Source: Candidatus Dormiibacterota bacterium
GTDB lineage: Bacteria > Chloroflexota > Dormibacteria > Aeolococcales > Aeolococcaceae
DNA: 64,000 nt
Assembly (NCBI GenBank): GCA_019245575.1
Contig: JAFARE010000002.1
Location: 21,706 to 85,705, forward strand
Direction: 5' to 3'
This document shows, in pieces, positions 41,027 through 50,777 of the stretch. The notes below the pieces were generated by a model. The model was not told the origin of the DNA. It searched no databases and was given only the letters and a program-made list of their open reading frames with translations. Every line of letters starts with the position of its first letter. Positions within the stretch are counted from its first letter, which is position 1. The position numbers and the translations under genes are program-made.

Positions 41027-43156
41027 TCAGACGCCGTCGCGCGCCACCGTGTGCACGTCGCGCACTGACTCCAGGCGTTCCAGGAGGCGGCTCAGCTGCG
41101 TGAGGTTCTGGATCTCCACCACGGTGGAGATGACGGCGGTGCGGTCGTCGTAGACCTGCACGTCGGCGCCGCTGAGATTGATCTTCGACTCGGCGATGAC
41201 ACCCGCGATGTCGCGCAGCAGGCCGGTGCGATCCCACGCTTCGATCTTGATGCTGACCGGGTACACCTGGCGCGCGCCCGTCTCCCACTCCACCTCGACG
41301 AGGCGGTCGGCGTCGATGGCGTTGCGAATGTTGACGCAGTCGCTGCGGTGCACGGTCACGCCCTTGCCCCGTGTGATGTAGCCGCTGATCGCCTCACCGG
41401 CGACGGGCTTGCAGCAGCTCGCCAGCGTGGTGAGCATGTCGGTGTGCCCGTGCACGCGCACCGTGCCCGTGGGTGAGGGCGCGCTCGTGAGCGGGATGCC
41501 GAGGTCGCGGTCGGCATGCGCCTGCTCGCCGTCGCTGAAGCGCAGCACCGCGCCGCGCGCGCTGATGTCGCCGTATCCCACCGCGGCCAGAAAGTCGTCG
41601 ATGCTGTTGAAGCGGAAGTCCTGTGCAAGCGCGAGCAGCTCGTCATCCCTGACTCCGGCGAGGGCGATCTGACGCAGGCGGCGGAACTCCTTGTCCAGCG
41701 CCTCGCGGCCTTTCTGCACGTTCTCCTCGCGCCGTTCGCGCTTGAACCACTGGCGGATCTTCTCGCGGGCGCTGGATGTCTTCACGAAGCTCAGCCAGTC
41801 GCGGGACGGACCGTGCGGCGCCTTCGTGGTCAGCACCTCGACGATGTCGCCGTTCTGCAGGTGGTGGTCGAGCGGCACCATGCGGCCGTTCACCTTCGCG
41901 CCGATGCAGTGGTGTCCCACGTCGGTGTGGATTCGGTAGGCGAAATCCACCGGCGTCGATCCCTGGGGCAGCGAGCGCACGTCGCCGCGCGGCGTGAACA
42001 CGAAGACCTCGTCCTGGAAGATGTCGACGCGCACGTTGTCGACGAAGGCCTCGGCGTCGAGCACCTCCTTCTGCCAGTCCATGAGCAGGCGCAGCCAGGT
42101 GAACCGCTCGTCGACGCGCCGCCCATCGCCGCTGCCCTTGTAGCGCCAGTGCGCGGCCACGCCGTACTCGGACAGCTGGTGCATCTCGTGCGTCCTGATC
42201 TGCACCTCCATCGGCTCGCCCGTGTGGGAGAGCACTGTGGTGTGCAGCGATTGGTAGCCGTTGCCCTTGGGCATCGCGATGTAATCCTTGAACCGCCCCG
42301 GGATCGGCTTCCACAGTGAGTGCACCACGCCCAGCGCGCCGTAGCAGTCCTTGATCGTGTCGACGAGGATGCGGATCGCGATCAGGTCGTAGATCTCGTC
42401 GAAGTCCTTGCCGCTGCGCCGCATCTTCTCCTGGATGCTGAACAGGTGCTTGGTGCGGCCCGAGATCTCCGCATTCATGCCCAGCGGCTCGAACTCGCGC
42501 TCCAGGATCTCGCTCACGTCGCGCACGAACGCTGCGCGCTGCTCCTGGCGGCTGGCCAGCTTCGCCTCGAGCAGGTGGTAGTTGTCCGGGTCGAGCTGCG
42601 CGAACGCGAGGTCCTCGAGCTCGCCCTTGATCTGCCAGATGCCGAGGCGATGGGCCAGCGGCGCGTAGATGTCGAGTGTCTCGCGGCTGATGCGCGTCCG
42701 CCGGTCCGCGGTGTGCGCGGAGATGGTGCGCATGTTGTGCAGGCGGTCGCCCAGCTTGATGAGGACCACGCGCACGTCCTCCGCCATGGCCACCAGCATC
42801 TTGCGGATGTTCTCGGCCTGGTGCTCCTCGGCGGTGCGCACGTGGATCTTGCCCAGCTTGGTGACGCCGTCGACCAGCTTGGCCACCTGGTCGCCGAACC
42901 CGGCGCGGATGTCGTCGCGGGTGACGTGCGTGTCCTCGACGGTGTCGTGGAGGATCGCGGCGGCCAGCGTGTCGGCGTCGAGCCGAAGGTCCGCCAGGAT
43001 GCCCGCCACCGCGAGCGGGTGCTCCACGTAGGGCTCGCCGGTCAGGCGGAACTGACCCGAGTGCGCCTCGCCCGCCACCTCGAAGGCGCGATCGAGCACG
43101 CCGCGGTCCTCGTCGCTCAGGTAGCGAGCCTTGGTCAGCAGCTCCGCGATGGGCAT
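41027..43156 (-). CDS. rel: Bifunctional (p)ppGpp synthetase/hydrolase, RelA/SpoT family
   Basis: A ~709-residue stringent-response enzyme. An N-terminal HD hydrolase domain (HPLAVAGILADLRL...AAILHDTVEDT) retains its metal-binding His/Asp. A synthetase domain follows with KMRRSGKDFDEIYDLIAIRI and GRFKDYIAMPKGNGYQSLH. A TGS domain (VFVFTPRGDVRSLPQGSTPVD, in parts) and a C-terminal ACT domain complete the long form. Having both catalytic domains intact suggests a bifunctional Rel. ATG 43156 has TACACT 7 bases upstream; an in-frame GTG at 43159 is less likely. The structured repeat copy 2 lies upstream. Confidence 0.95.
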   Translation of the reverse strand: MPIAELLTKARYLSDEDRGVLDRAFEVAGEAHSGQFRLTGEPYVEHPLAVAGILADLRLDADTLAAAILHDTVEDTHVTRDDIRAGFGDQVAKLVDGVTKLGKIHVRTAEEHQAENIRKMLVAMAEDVRVVLIKLGDRLHNMRTISAHTADRRTRISRETLDIYAPLAHRLGIWQIKGELEDLAFAQLDPDNYHLLEAKLASRQEQRAAFVRDVSEILEREFEPLGMNAEISGRTKHLFSIQEKMRRSGKDFDEIYDLIAIRILVDTIKDCYGALGVVHSLWKPIPGRFKDYIAMPKGNGYQSLHTTVLSHTGEPMEVQIRTHEMHQLSEYGVAAHWRYKGSGDGRRVDERFTWLRLLMDWQKEVLDAEAFVDNVRVDIFQDEVFVFTPRGDVRSLPQGSTPVDFAYRIHTDVGHHCIGAKVNGRMVPLDHHLQNGDIVEVLTTKAPHGPSRDWLSFVKTSSAREKIRQWFKRERREENVQKGREALDKEFRRLRQIALAGVRDDELLALAQDFRFNSIDDFLAAVGYGDISARGAVLRFSDGEQAHADRDLGIPLTSAPSPTGTVRVHGHTDMLTTLASCCKPVAGEAISGYITRGKGVTVHRSDCVNIRNAIDADRLVEVEWETGARQVYPVSIKIEAWDRTGLLRDIAGVIAESKINLSGADVQVYDDRTAVISTVVEIQNLTQLSRLLERLESVRDVHTVARDGV

Positions 43157-43163
43157 CACCCCG

Positions 43164-43169
43164 AGTGTA
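43164..43169 (-). promoter_or_regulatory. Putative -10 element for rel
   Basis: TACACT with 7 bases to ATG 43156 and 4 to GTG 43159. It supports the ATG and a leaderless transcript. Confidence 0.5.
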
Positions 43170-43266
43170 CGTTCAGCCCGCCGGATTGAATCCGGCGCGC
43201 CGTTCGCCGGACGTCCTCAGCCGGTGGACCGCGGAGCGCCGGCCGCGCTCACAAAGACGTTTTGAA

Positions 43267-43396
43267 GCGGCAGGACGCACACATCCAGCGGCGAGTTCCC
43301 GTAGCGGCGAGGCCGAGCGCCACGATTGCCGGAGGCGAGGCGCGAGGCCGAGCGCGGAGGGGTGTTTGAGCAAGCGGATGTGTTGCGTCCTGCCGC
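43267..43396. repeat. Structured intergenic repeat, copy 2
   Basis: Between the proS stop and rel. Arms GCGGCAGGACGCACACATCC (43267-43286) and its complement with one extra T (43376-43396) enclose an ~89-base interior. The interior closely matches copy 1 (GGCGAGTTCCCG, two GAGGCCGAGCGC blocks at 43309 and 43344, then GCGGAGGGGTGTTTGAGCAA), in the same orientation. The paired arms differ from copy 1 yet remain complementary, for example TCC/GGA here against CCC/GGG there. The stretch 43170-43266 holds no further gene. Confidence 0.8.
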
Positions 43397-43406
43397 GGCA
43401 AGGCCC

Positions 43407-44870
43407 CTAGTACGCGCGGGCGAAGAGCGCGACGTGATCCGCCGGTTTCCCGCACGCAAGGCACGGTGCGCCATCGGCGCTGCGGTCCGCGCGCAGCACA
43501 CGGACGGTGAGGGCGTGCACCGCCGCCTTGATGCGCACCTCGCAGGCTGGGTCGTTGCAGAACGGGCCGCTTGCGAACACCGGCCGCTCCGCGAACGCGG
43601 CGACCAGCTCGTCGAGGCTGGCGACATCGACGCTGCGCTCCTCGAGACGCTGCTGCGCGCGGGCGCGCAGCGCGTGCTGCGTCTCCTCGAGCAACCCCGG
43701 AAGCTGCGCGGCGAGGCCGTCGAGCGGCGTGGTGCGCTGTTCCCCGTCGAGGCGGCGCACCAGCGTGACCTGGCCGCCCGCCAGGTCCTTGGCGCCGACC
43801 ACGATGCGCAGCGGCACGCCGCGCAGCTCCCACTCGGCGTACTTCTCCCCCGGGCGCATGCCTTCGCGGTCGTCCACACGCAGGCGCACGGATGAGCCCG
43901 CCTCCGCCTGGATGCGGCGCACCGCGTCCTCGACAAGCGCGGTCCCCTCGGGGTCGTTGCTGCGCACGATGGGCACGACGACGACCTGCACCGGCGCGAC
44001 GCGGGGTGGCAGCACCAGGCCGCGGTCGTCGCCGTGCACCATGATCACGCCGCCGATGATGCGGGTGGACAGGCCCCACGACGTCTGGAAGGGGTGCTGC
44101 AGCGTGTTGGCCCTGTCGCTGTATGTGATGTCGTACGCGCGCGTGAAGTTCTGCGCCAGGTGGTGCGACGTGCCTGATTGCAACGCCCACCCGTCCGCCA
44201 TCATCGCTTCGATGCTCTCGGTGTAGCGCGCGCCGGCGAACTTCTCCGATTCCGTCTTGCGTCCCGGAATCACCGGTATCGCAAGCCACTCCTCCGCGAG
44301 CTCGCGATAGCAGCCGAGCATCTCGCTGACCTCGCCGCCAGCCTCCTCGTCCGTCGCATGGAACGTGTGCCCCTCCTGCCACAGGAACTCAGTGGTGCGG
44401 AGGAAGAGCCGCGTGCGCTTCTCCCAGCGGCACATGTTGGCCCACTGGTTGATCTTCACCGGGAGGTCGCGCCAGGAATGGATCCAGTCGCGGTACAGCG
44501 TGCAGATGATCGTCTCGCTGGTCGGGCGGATTGCCAGCCGCTCCTCCAGCTCGCGGCCGCCGCCGTGCGTAACCCACGCGACCTCGGGCGCGAAACCCTC
44601 GACGTGGTCTGCCTCTTTGGCGAAGAAGGACTCCGGGATGAACATGGGGAAGTACATGTTCGAATGGCCGGTGCGCTTGATCATGTCGTCGAGCGCGCGC
44701 TGCACGTTCTCCCAGAGCGCGAACCCATACGGGCGGATGACCATGCAGCCGCGCACCGGCGCGTAGTCGGCCAGCTCGGCGCGCAGCACCGTGTCGACGT
44801 ACCAGCGGTCGAAGTCCTCGGACTGCGGCGTGATCGACTTCGGATCCGCGCGCTTCTGCTCTGCGCTCAT
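43407..44870 (-). CDS. proS: Prolyl-tRNA synthetase, archaeal/eukaryotic type (ProS3)
   Basis: A 487-residue class II synthetase without the bacterial INS editing insertion. Motifs include ITPQSEDFDRWYVD and GCMVIRPYGFALWE, then RPTSETIICTLYRDWI, TEFLWQEGHTFHAT and IMVHGDDRGLVLPPRVAPVQVVVVPI (split). The C-terminal zinc-binding domain has FCNDPACEVR and PCLACGKPADHV. Type 3 ProRS replaces the bacterial form in several phyla. TACACT 8 bases before ATG 44870 suggests a leaderless mRNA. It is next to ispG but separated by 40 bases. Confidence 0.96.
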   Translation of the reverse strand: MSAEQKRADPKSITPQSEDFDRWYVDTVLRAELADYAPVRGCMVIRPYGFALWENVQRALDDMIKRTGHSNMYFPMFIPESFFAKEADHVEGFAPEVAWVTHGGGRELEERLAIRPTSETIICTLYRDWIHSWRDLPVKINQWANMCRWEKRTRLFLRTTEFLWQEGHTFHATDEEAGGEVSEMLGCYRELAEEWLAIPVIPGRKTESEKFAGARYTESIEAMMADGWALQSGTSHHLAQNFTRAYDITYSDRANTLQHPFQTSWGLSTRIIGGVIMVHGDDRGLVLPPRVAPVQVVVVPIVRSNDPEGTALVEDAVRRIQAEAGSSVRLRVDDREGMRPGEKYAEWELRGVPLRIVVGAKDLAGGQVTLVRRLDGEQRTTPLDGLAAQLPGLLEETQHALRARAQQRLEERSVDVASLDELVAAFAERPVFASGPFCNDPACEVRIKAAVHALTVRVLRADRSADGAPCLACGKPADHVALFARAY

Positions 44871-44878
44871 GGCGCCGT

Positions 44879-44884
44879 AGTGTA
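44879..44884 (-). promoter_or_regulatory. Putative -10 element for proS
   Basis: TACACT with 8 bases to the proS ATG, inside the 40-base gap after ispG. Confidence 0.5.
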
Positions 44885-44910
44885 GGAGAGGATCGAGACG
44901 CTGCCGGGTG

Positions 44911-46092
44911 CTAGCCGGCGCTCACGGGTAAACGGGCGAGGCTCTCGTCGCCCGCGCCACTCGGCAGCGGCTTGCCTTCGGCGAGCAATCGCGCGTCCTC
45001 ATCGGCGATGCGATGCAGCTCCTCCACCAGCGTGTCGATGAGCTGGTCCTCGGGAAGCGTCGCGATCACCTTGCCGCCGCGGTACAGGATGCCCTTCTGC
45101 CGCCCGCCGGCGATGCCGATGTCGGCATGCATGCCCTCGCCCGGGCCATTGACCACACAGCCCATCACTGAGACCGTGATCGTGCGTTTGACGCCGGCGA
45201 GCGCCTCCTCCACGCGCTTGACCATGGGGAACATGTCGATCTCCAGGCGACCGCACGTGGGGCACGCGACGAGGTTCGGGCCGGAGCCCTTCTCCTGCAG
45301 ATTGGCGAGGATCTGCCGGCCCACGCGCACCTCGTCCTCGGGTTCGCCCACCAACGAGACGCGGATGGTGTCGCCGATGCCCTCGGCGAGCAGGATGCCG
45401 ATGCCCATGGCCGACTTCACGCTGCCGCTCTCCACCGGCCCGGCCTCGGTGAGGCCCAGGTGCAGCGGGTACCGGTTGCCCAGCGCCGCGAACTTTCTGT
45501 TGGCCGCGAGGTTCGTGAGCACGTCGCTGGCCTTGAGCGAGACCTTGATGTTGCGGAAGTCGAGCTCCTCGAGGATGCGGATGTGGCCCATGGCGGCGTC
45601 CACCATGCGCTGCGCCGTCTCCTCGATGGTCGCGCCTCGCCCGCGCGTCAACTCCTTGCGCTGCGGGATGCTGCCGGCGTTGACGCCGATGCGCATCGGC
45701 ACGTCGCGCGCCTTCGCCTCGCGTGCGATCTCGGCGACCTTGTCGCGGTCGGTGATGTTCCCCGGGTTGAGGCGAAGGCACTGCACGCCGGCCTCCAGCG
45801 CCATCAGTGCGAGCGGGGCGTCGTAGTGGATGTCCGCCACGATCGGTATCGGCGACTCGCGCACGATCTCGCGCATCGCGTTGCCCGCCTCGCGCGTGTC
45901 GCACGTGACGCGGATGATGTCGGCCCCGGCCTTTGCGGCGCGCTCGATCTGCGCCAGTGTGGCGGACACGTCCTCGGTCTGCGTCTTGGTCATCGTCTGC
46001 ACAGGTATCGGCGCCGCGCCGCCGATCACCACGCCGCCGACGTTCACCGGCACCGTGGGGCGGCGGTTGGCCACGCTGATGTCGGTGCTCAC
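44911..46092 (-). CDS. ispG: 4-hydroxy-3-methylbut-2-en-1-yl diphosphate synthase (IspG/GcpE)
   Basis: A 393-residue iron-sulfur enzyme of the MEP isoprenoid pathway. The TIM barrel shows PVQTMTKTQTEDVSATLAQI and IRVTCDTREAGNAMREI. The C-terminal Fe-S domain has VACPTCGRLEID and VMGCVVNGPGEG, giving the three cysteine ligands. NPGNITDRDKV and GSIPQRKELTRGRG are conserved substrate-binding segments. GTG 46092 overlaps the rseP stop (GTGA). Dxr two genes upstream acts in the same pathway. Confidence 0.96.
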   Translation of the reverse strand: MSTDISVANRRPTVPVNVGGVVIGGAAPIPVQTMTKTQTEDVSATLAQIERAAKAGADIIRVTCDTREAGNAMREIVRESPIPIVADIHYDAPLALMALEAGVQCLRLNPGNITDRDKVAEIAREAKARDVPMRIGVNAGSIPQRKELTRGRGATIEETAQRMVDAAMGHIRILEELDFRNIKVSLKASDVLTNLAANRKFAALGNRYPLHLGLTEAGPVESGSVKSAMGIGILLAEGIGDTIRVSLVGEPEDEVRVGRQILANLQEKGSGPNLVACPTCGRLEIDMFPMVKRVEEALAGVKRTITVSVMGCVVNGPGEGMHADIGIAGGRQKGILYRGGKVIATLPEDQLIDTLVEELHRIADEDARLLAEGKPLPSGAGDESLARLPVSAG

Positions 46093-47372
46093 TGCGGTTT
46101 CGCCAGCCTGCTCACGTCACCGATGGTGACATAGATGAGCAGCAGCATCACCAGCGCCAGCCCCACGGCGGAGATGATCGCCTCATGGCGCGGCTCGAGC
46201 CGCTTGCGCCGGATGGCCTCGATGAGCAGGAACAGCAGCTTGCCGCCGTCGAGGAACGGAATGGGCAGGACGTTGATCAAACCCAGGTTCATGCTGATGA
46301 AGCCGATCCACCAGAGCAGGCCGTGCGCCGAGAGAAAGCCGTTCTGCGTGGCCGTGGCGGTGGCCTGCGCGATGCCGACAGGGCCGGAGAGCCCGTTGGG
46401 CCCGTTGACGCCACCCAGCGACGGGACGGTGATCAACTGGTAGATGCCGGTCGCAGTCTGCTGCACGAAGTCGGGAATCGCCCTGGCGCCGTTGACGAAT
46501 GCCACCGGCAGCGACTCGCCCGGGAAGCCGGCCACGACACCCATCAGCCATGACGCGCCCGGCTGGGTCGTCACGTTGCTGATCCCATCCGTCACGTTGC
46601 TGATCGTCACGTCCGTGAAGGATTGCTTGGCGCTGCTGCTGGTGGTGATGTAACCGCTGATGCGCGCGCCCGCCGCGTTGAGCAGCGCAGCGGGGTCCCC
46701 CGTGCCCACCGGCGCGCCGTTGATCGCGGTGATGACCAGCTCGCCGACCGGCGCGGATCCCTGCACCGGGTTGAGCACGACCAGCTCCGGATGCACGACC
46801 GCGGTGTGCATATCGCCGGAGGCGGTGCGATACACGACCTGCATCGCGCGCCCCTGGCTCGCCGAGGTGGCCGCGTGCAGGTCAGCGGTGACGCTGTCCA
46901 TCGAGTCGTCCCGGATCTGCCTGCCGTCCACGCTGACGATGGCCGCGCCGCTGGGCACCCCGGCGCTCGCGGCCGGCCCGCCTGACACGACCGACCACGG
47001 ATTGCCCGGCTGCGCCGCATTGACGATCGTGAAGCAGACGATCGCGAACACGAAGTTGAAGACGATGCCGGCGGCGATGGTTGCGAACCGCTTGGGAATG
47101 CTCGCCCGGTAGAAGTTGCGCTCGCCCGCATCGGCCTCGCCCGCCAGGCCGAGCATCCCCGCCATGCGCACGAATCCGCCCAGGGGCAGCGCGCGGATCG
47201 AGTACATGGTCTCCCCGCGACGGCGCGAGAGCAATTTCGGGCCGAAGCCCACGGAGAACTCATCCACGCGGATGCCGGAGAGCTTGCCCACGACGAAGTG
47301 GCCCGATTCGTGCACGACCACCACCGCGAAGATCACCAGCAGGATCGCCAGGGCGATGAGGAAGCCCTGCAT
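46089..47372 (-). CDS. rseP: Site-2 intramembrane metalloprotease RseP/RasP
   Basis: A 427-residue membrane protease that cleaves anti-sigma factors or signal-peptide remnants in the membrane. The active-site helix VVVVHESGHFVVGKLSG (HExxH) lies near residues 20-36. A PDZ region (ASAGVPSGAAIVSVDGRQIRDD) is in the middle, and the third ligand is in NVLPIPFLDGGKLLFLLIEA. There are about four transmembrane helices. ATG 47372 shares one base with the dxr stop (TGATG). The dxr-rseP-ispG order is widespread. Confidence 0.94.
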   Translation of the reverse strand: MQGFLIALAILLVIFAVVVVHESGHFVVGKLSGIRVDEFSVGFGPKLLSRRRGETMYSIRALPLGGFVRMAGMLGLAGEADAGERNFYRASIPKRFATIAAGIVFNFVFAIVCFTIVNAAQPGNPWSVVSGGPAASAGVPSGAAIVSVDGRQIRDDSMDSVTADLHAATSASQGRAMQVVYRTASGDMHTAVVHPELVVLNPVQGSAPVGELVITAINGAPVGTGDPAALLNAAGARISGYITTSSSAKQSFTDVTISNVTDGISNVTTQPGASWLMGVVAGFPGESLPVAFVNGARAIPDFVQQTATGIYQLITVPSLGGVNGPNGLSGPVGIAQATATATQNGFLSAHGLLWWIGFISMNLGLINVLPIPFLDGGKLLFLLIEAIRRKRLEPRHEAIISAVGLALVMLLLIYVTIGDVSRLAKPQ

Positions 47373-48520
47373 CAGGAGGCGGCCACCTCCTGCGCCATGC
47401 GCGACCGAACCCGCTCGCGCGCCCAGCTGTCCGCCTCCAGGATCGCCTCGAGCCCAGGCCCCGCCGCGGGCGCTGCGGCCACGGCCTCCGCCACCAGCGG
47501 CACGATCGCGTCGAAGCGGCAGCGTCCCTCGAGGAACGCCGCCACCGCAACCTCGTTGGCCGCGTTGAGCACGCAGGGCGCCACGCCGCCGCGCTCTCCC
47601 GCGGCCCGGGCCAGGGCGACCGCCGGGAACCGCCGCGGATCGACGGGCAGCAGGCGGAGCGGCGGCGCTGCGCGCAGGTCGAGCGACGGCCCCACGCCGG
47701 GCAGGCGCTCACCATCGCTGAGCGCCAGCGAGATTGGGACACGCATGTCTGGAACTCCGATCTGGGCGAGGATGGCGCCGTCACAGAATTCGACGTAGCT
47801 GTGCACGAGACTGTCGGGGTGGATGGCGACGTCGACGCGCGTGTAGTCGACGTCGAACAGGAAGTGCGCCTCGATGACCTCGAGACCCTTGTTCATCATG
47901 GTCGCGGAGTCGATCGTGACCTTCGGCCCCATGCGCCACGTGGGATGCGCCAGCGCTTCGGCAGGCGTGATCTCGGCGAAGGTCTCCAGCGAGCGCGAGA
48001 GGAAGGGGCCGCCGCTGGCCGTGAGCACGATGCGGGCCACCGCATCCACGGACTCGCCGCGAAGGCACTGCCACAGCGCGCTGTGCTCGCTGTCCACCGG
48101 GATGATGCGCGCGCCCGAACGTGCCGCCCGCTCGCGCACCAGGTCCCCCGCCATCACCAGCACCTCCTTGGTGGCGATGGCCACCAGGCGCCCGGCGTCC
48201 AGCGCGGTCAGCGCCGGCTGCAGCGCGGCAGCGCCGGTGATGGCCACGCACACCACGTCGCAGTCCACCGCCGCCACCTCACACGCGGCGTCGATCCCCC
48301 TTCCCCAGCCGCTGGGCAGGGCGCCGTCATCGCGCGGGTTGACCAGCGCGACGTGAGCCACGCCGAAGCGATCGGCGACCTCCTCTAGCGCGCGCGCGTC
48401 GCTGCCTGCGACCGCGCCCACGAGCTGAAACCGCTCCGGAAACCGCGCAATGACGTCGCACGCCTGGCGCCCGATGGAGCCGGTGGCACCCAGGAGCACG
48501 ACGCGACGCCGATCGTCCAT
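47372..48520 (-). CDS. dxr: 1-deoxy-D-xylulose-5-phosphate reductoisomerase
   Basis: A ~382-residue NADPH-dependent enzyme of the MEP pathway, making 2-C-methyl-D-erythritol 4-phosphate. VVLLGATGSIGRQACDVI is the nucleotide-binding N-terminus; VAIATKEVLVMAGDLV and IIPVDSEHSALWQCL carry metal and substrate residues. LTASGGPFLSRSLE and GPKVTIDSATMMNKGLEVIE are family signatures. ATG 48520 was chosen over TTG 48523, with GATAAT 6 bases further upstream. It sits in the cdsA-dxr-rseP-ispG series. Confidence 0.96.
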   Translation of the reverse strand: MDDRRRVVLLGATGSIGRQACDVIARFPERFQLVGAVAGSDARALEEVADRFGVAHVALVNPRDDGALPSGWGRGIDAACEVAAVDCDVVCVAITGAAALQPALTALDAGRLVAIATKEVLVMAGDLVRERAARSGARIIPVDSEHSALWQCLRGESVDAVARIVLTASGGPFLSRSLETFAEITPAEALAHPTWRMGPKVTIDSATMMNKGLEVIEAHFLFDVDYTRVDVAIHPDSLVHSYVEFCDGAILAQIGVPDMRVPISLALSDGERLPGVGPSLDLRAAPPLRLLPVDPRRFPAVALARAAGERGGVAPCVLNAANEVAVAAFLEGRCRFDAIVPLVAEAVAAAPAAGPGLEAILEADSWARERVRSRMAQEVAAS

Positions 48521-48526
48521 CAATCG

Positions 48527-48532
48527 ATTATC
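48527..48532 (-). promoter_or_regulatory. Possible -10 element for dxr
   Basis: GATAAT with 6 bases to ATG 48520, in the 13-base gap after cdsA. The match is weaker than at the other sites because the first base is G. Confidence 0.3.
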
Positions 48533-48536
48533 GCCG

Positions 48537-49342
48537 TCATGTGAATGCGATCAGCCGCAGATAGCAGTAGACGACGGGCCCGACGAGCACCAGGCTGTCG
48601 ATGCGGTCGAGGAGCCCGCCGTGCCCGGGAATGAGATGCGACGAGTCCTTGACCCCCGCCTCGCGCTTGAGCGCGGACTCCGCCAGGTCGCCGCCCTGCG
48701 CGAACAGCGCCACCAGTGCTCCGAGCCCGGCGCCGGCCGCAGCGCTCATCGAGATGAGGGCCGGTCCGGCCAGGGCGCCGACCAGGATGCTGGCCGCCGC
48801 GCCCGTGACCGCGCCCTCCACCGTCTTGCGCGGTGAGATCCGGCGAAAGAACCCGTGCCGCCCCACGAGGGTTCCGGCCGCGTAGGCGACGGTGTCGCCG
48901 GCGAAGACGGCCGCAAGCGTCAGCACGGCGAGGCGCACGCCCAAATGGGTCGTGTCGACCTCGTGCCAGCGGTACAGGGCCACGTAGAAGCCGAGGGTGA
49001 ATCCGGAGTACAGCGCGCAGACGACCGAGGCTGCCCACGCGCGCAGGCTCCGGCGCATCAGCCCGGCCGCCACCAGCCCGACCGTCACGGCCGCGACCAG
49101 GGGCCAATCGGCCGCCCGATACGCCGCGGGGAACGCGAAGCGGAGCGCGAGCCAGAGGGTCAGCGGATAGGCGAGCCATGCGGCGGGTTGGACCCCCATG
49201 CGGCGGAGCAGGCCCGAGAGCTCCCAGGCGGCCACGAGGGCCGCCACCGCAACCACGGCGGCGACATACGGCGTGCCCGCCCAGAGCACGCCTGCCAGGA
49301 TCCCCAGGAGGATCGCTCCGGACACGACCCGGAGCAGCAGGT

Positions 49343-49346
<4 letters not shown>
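48537..49346 (-). CDS. cdsA: Phosphatidate cytidylyltransferase
   Basis: A 269-residue polytopic membrane enzyme that makes CDP-diacylglycerol from phosphatidate and CTP. About seven transmembrane helices are present and the C-terminal signature reads ESALKREAGVKDSSHLIPGH, followed by GGLLDRIDSL. Other conserved parts are AVFAGDTVAYAAGTLVGRH and ISPRKTVEGA. ATG 49346 overlaps the uppS stop (ATGA); a longer upstream frame lies inside uppS. The uppS-cdsA order is nearly universal in Gram-positives. Confidence 0.95.
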
Positions 49347-50128
<782 letters not shown>

Positions 50129-50134
50129 TGTTTG

Positions 50135-50140
50135 AGAGTA
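50135..50140 (-). promoter_or_regulatory. Putative -10 element for uppS
   Basis: TACTCT with 6 bases to GTG 50128, inside the 52-base gap after frr. That gap shows no clear terminator. Confidence 0.4.
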
Positions 50141-50180
50141 ACGGGTGTCCCGAAAAAGGGGATACGCCGGCGGAGGTTGC

Positions 50181-50777
50181 TTAGACCTCCAAAATCTCGC
50201 CTTCCTTCTTCTTCTGGGCCTCGTCGACGCGGGCGACGAACTGGTCGGTCAGCTTCTGCAGCTCACTCAGCTTGGCCTCGATCTCGTCCTTGCTGACGTG
50301 CCCCTCCTTCTCCACCCGCCGGAGGTGCTCGACCTCGTCGCGGCGGATGTTGCGGACGGCGACGCGGGCGTCCTCCGCCTTGCGGTGCACCACCTTCACC
50401 AGCTCGCGACGCCGCTCCTCGTTCAGCTGGGGCACCGCGATGCGTATGACCTGGCCGTCATTGCTCGGGTTGAGCCCGAGCTCGCTGCGCTGGATGGCCT
50501 TCTCGATGGCGGATATCGCATTCCGGTCATACGGCGAGATGACGATCTGCGTCGCGTCCGGCGCGCTGATGCCGGCCAGGCTCTGCAGCGGCGTCTGGGT
50601 GCCGTAGTAGTCGACGTGCAGGCGTTCGACCAGCGCCGGCGATGCGCGCCCGGTGCGCACGGTCACGAGCTCCTTGTGCAGCGCCTCGAGGCTCTTGTCC
50701 ATGCGGCCCCGGGCATCCGCGATGCGCTGGTTGACCGCGGCCTGCGCCTCCTCGGCCTTGGCCCGGTCGGTTGTCAC
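50181..50777 (-). CDS. frr: Ribosome recycling factor
   Basis: A 198-residue tRNA-shaped factor that, with EF-G, splits post-termination ribosomes. [21 protein letters not shown] and [19 protein letters not shown] are the conserved start. [26 protein letters not shown] (split) and [16 protein letters not shown] follow, with [20 protein letters not shown] (split) near the end. A ~12-residue N-terminal extension precedes the core. GTG 50777 overlaps pyrH (GTGA). Confidence 0.96.
   Translation of the reverse strand: MTTDRAKAEEAQAAVNQRIADARGRMDKSLEALHKELVTVRTGRASPALVERLHVDYYGTQTPLQSLAGISAPDATQIVISPYDRNAISAIEKAIQRSELGLNPSNDGQVIRIAVPQLNEERRRELVKVVHRKAEDARVAVRNIRRDEVEHLRRVEKEGHVSKDEIEAKLSELQKLTDQFVARVDEAQKKKEGEILEV

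Noticed and set aside
43165..43410. Possible small gene between rel and proS
   Set aside because: Its frame is mostly the structured repeat and it shares only repeat-derived residues with frames in copy 1; no ribosome site is present.
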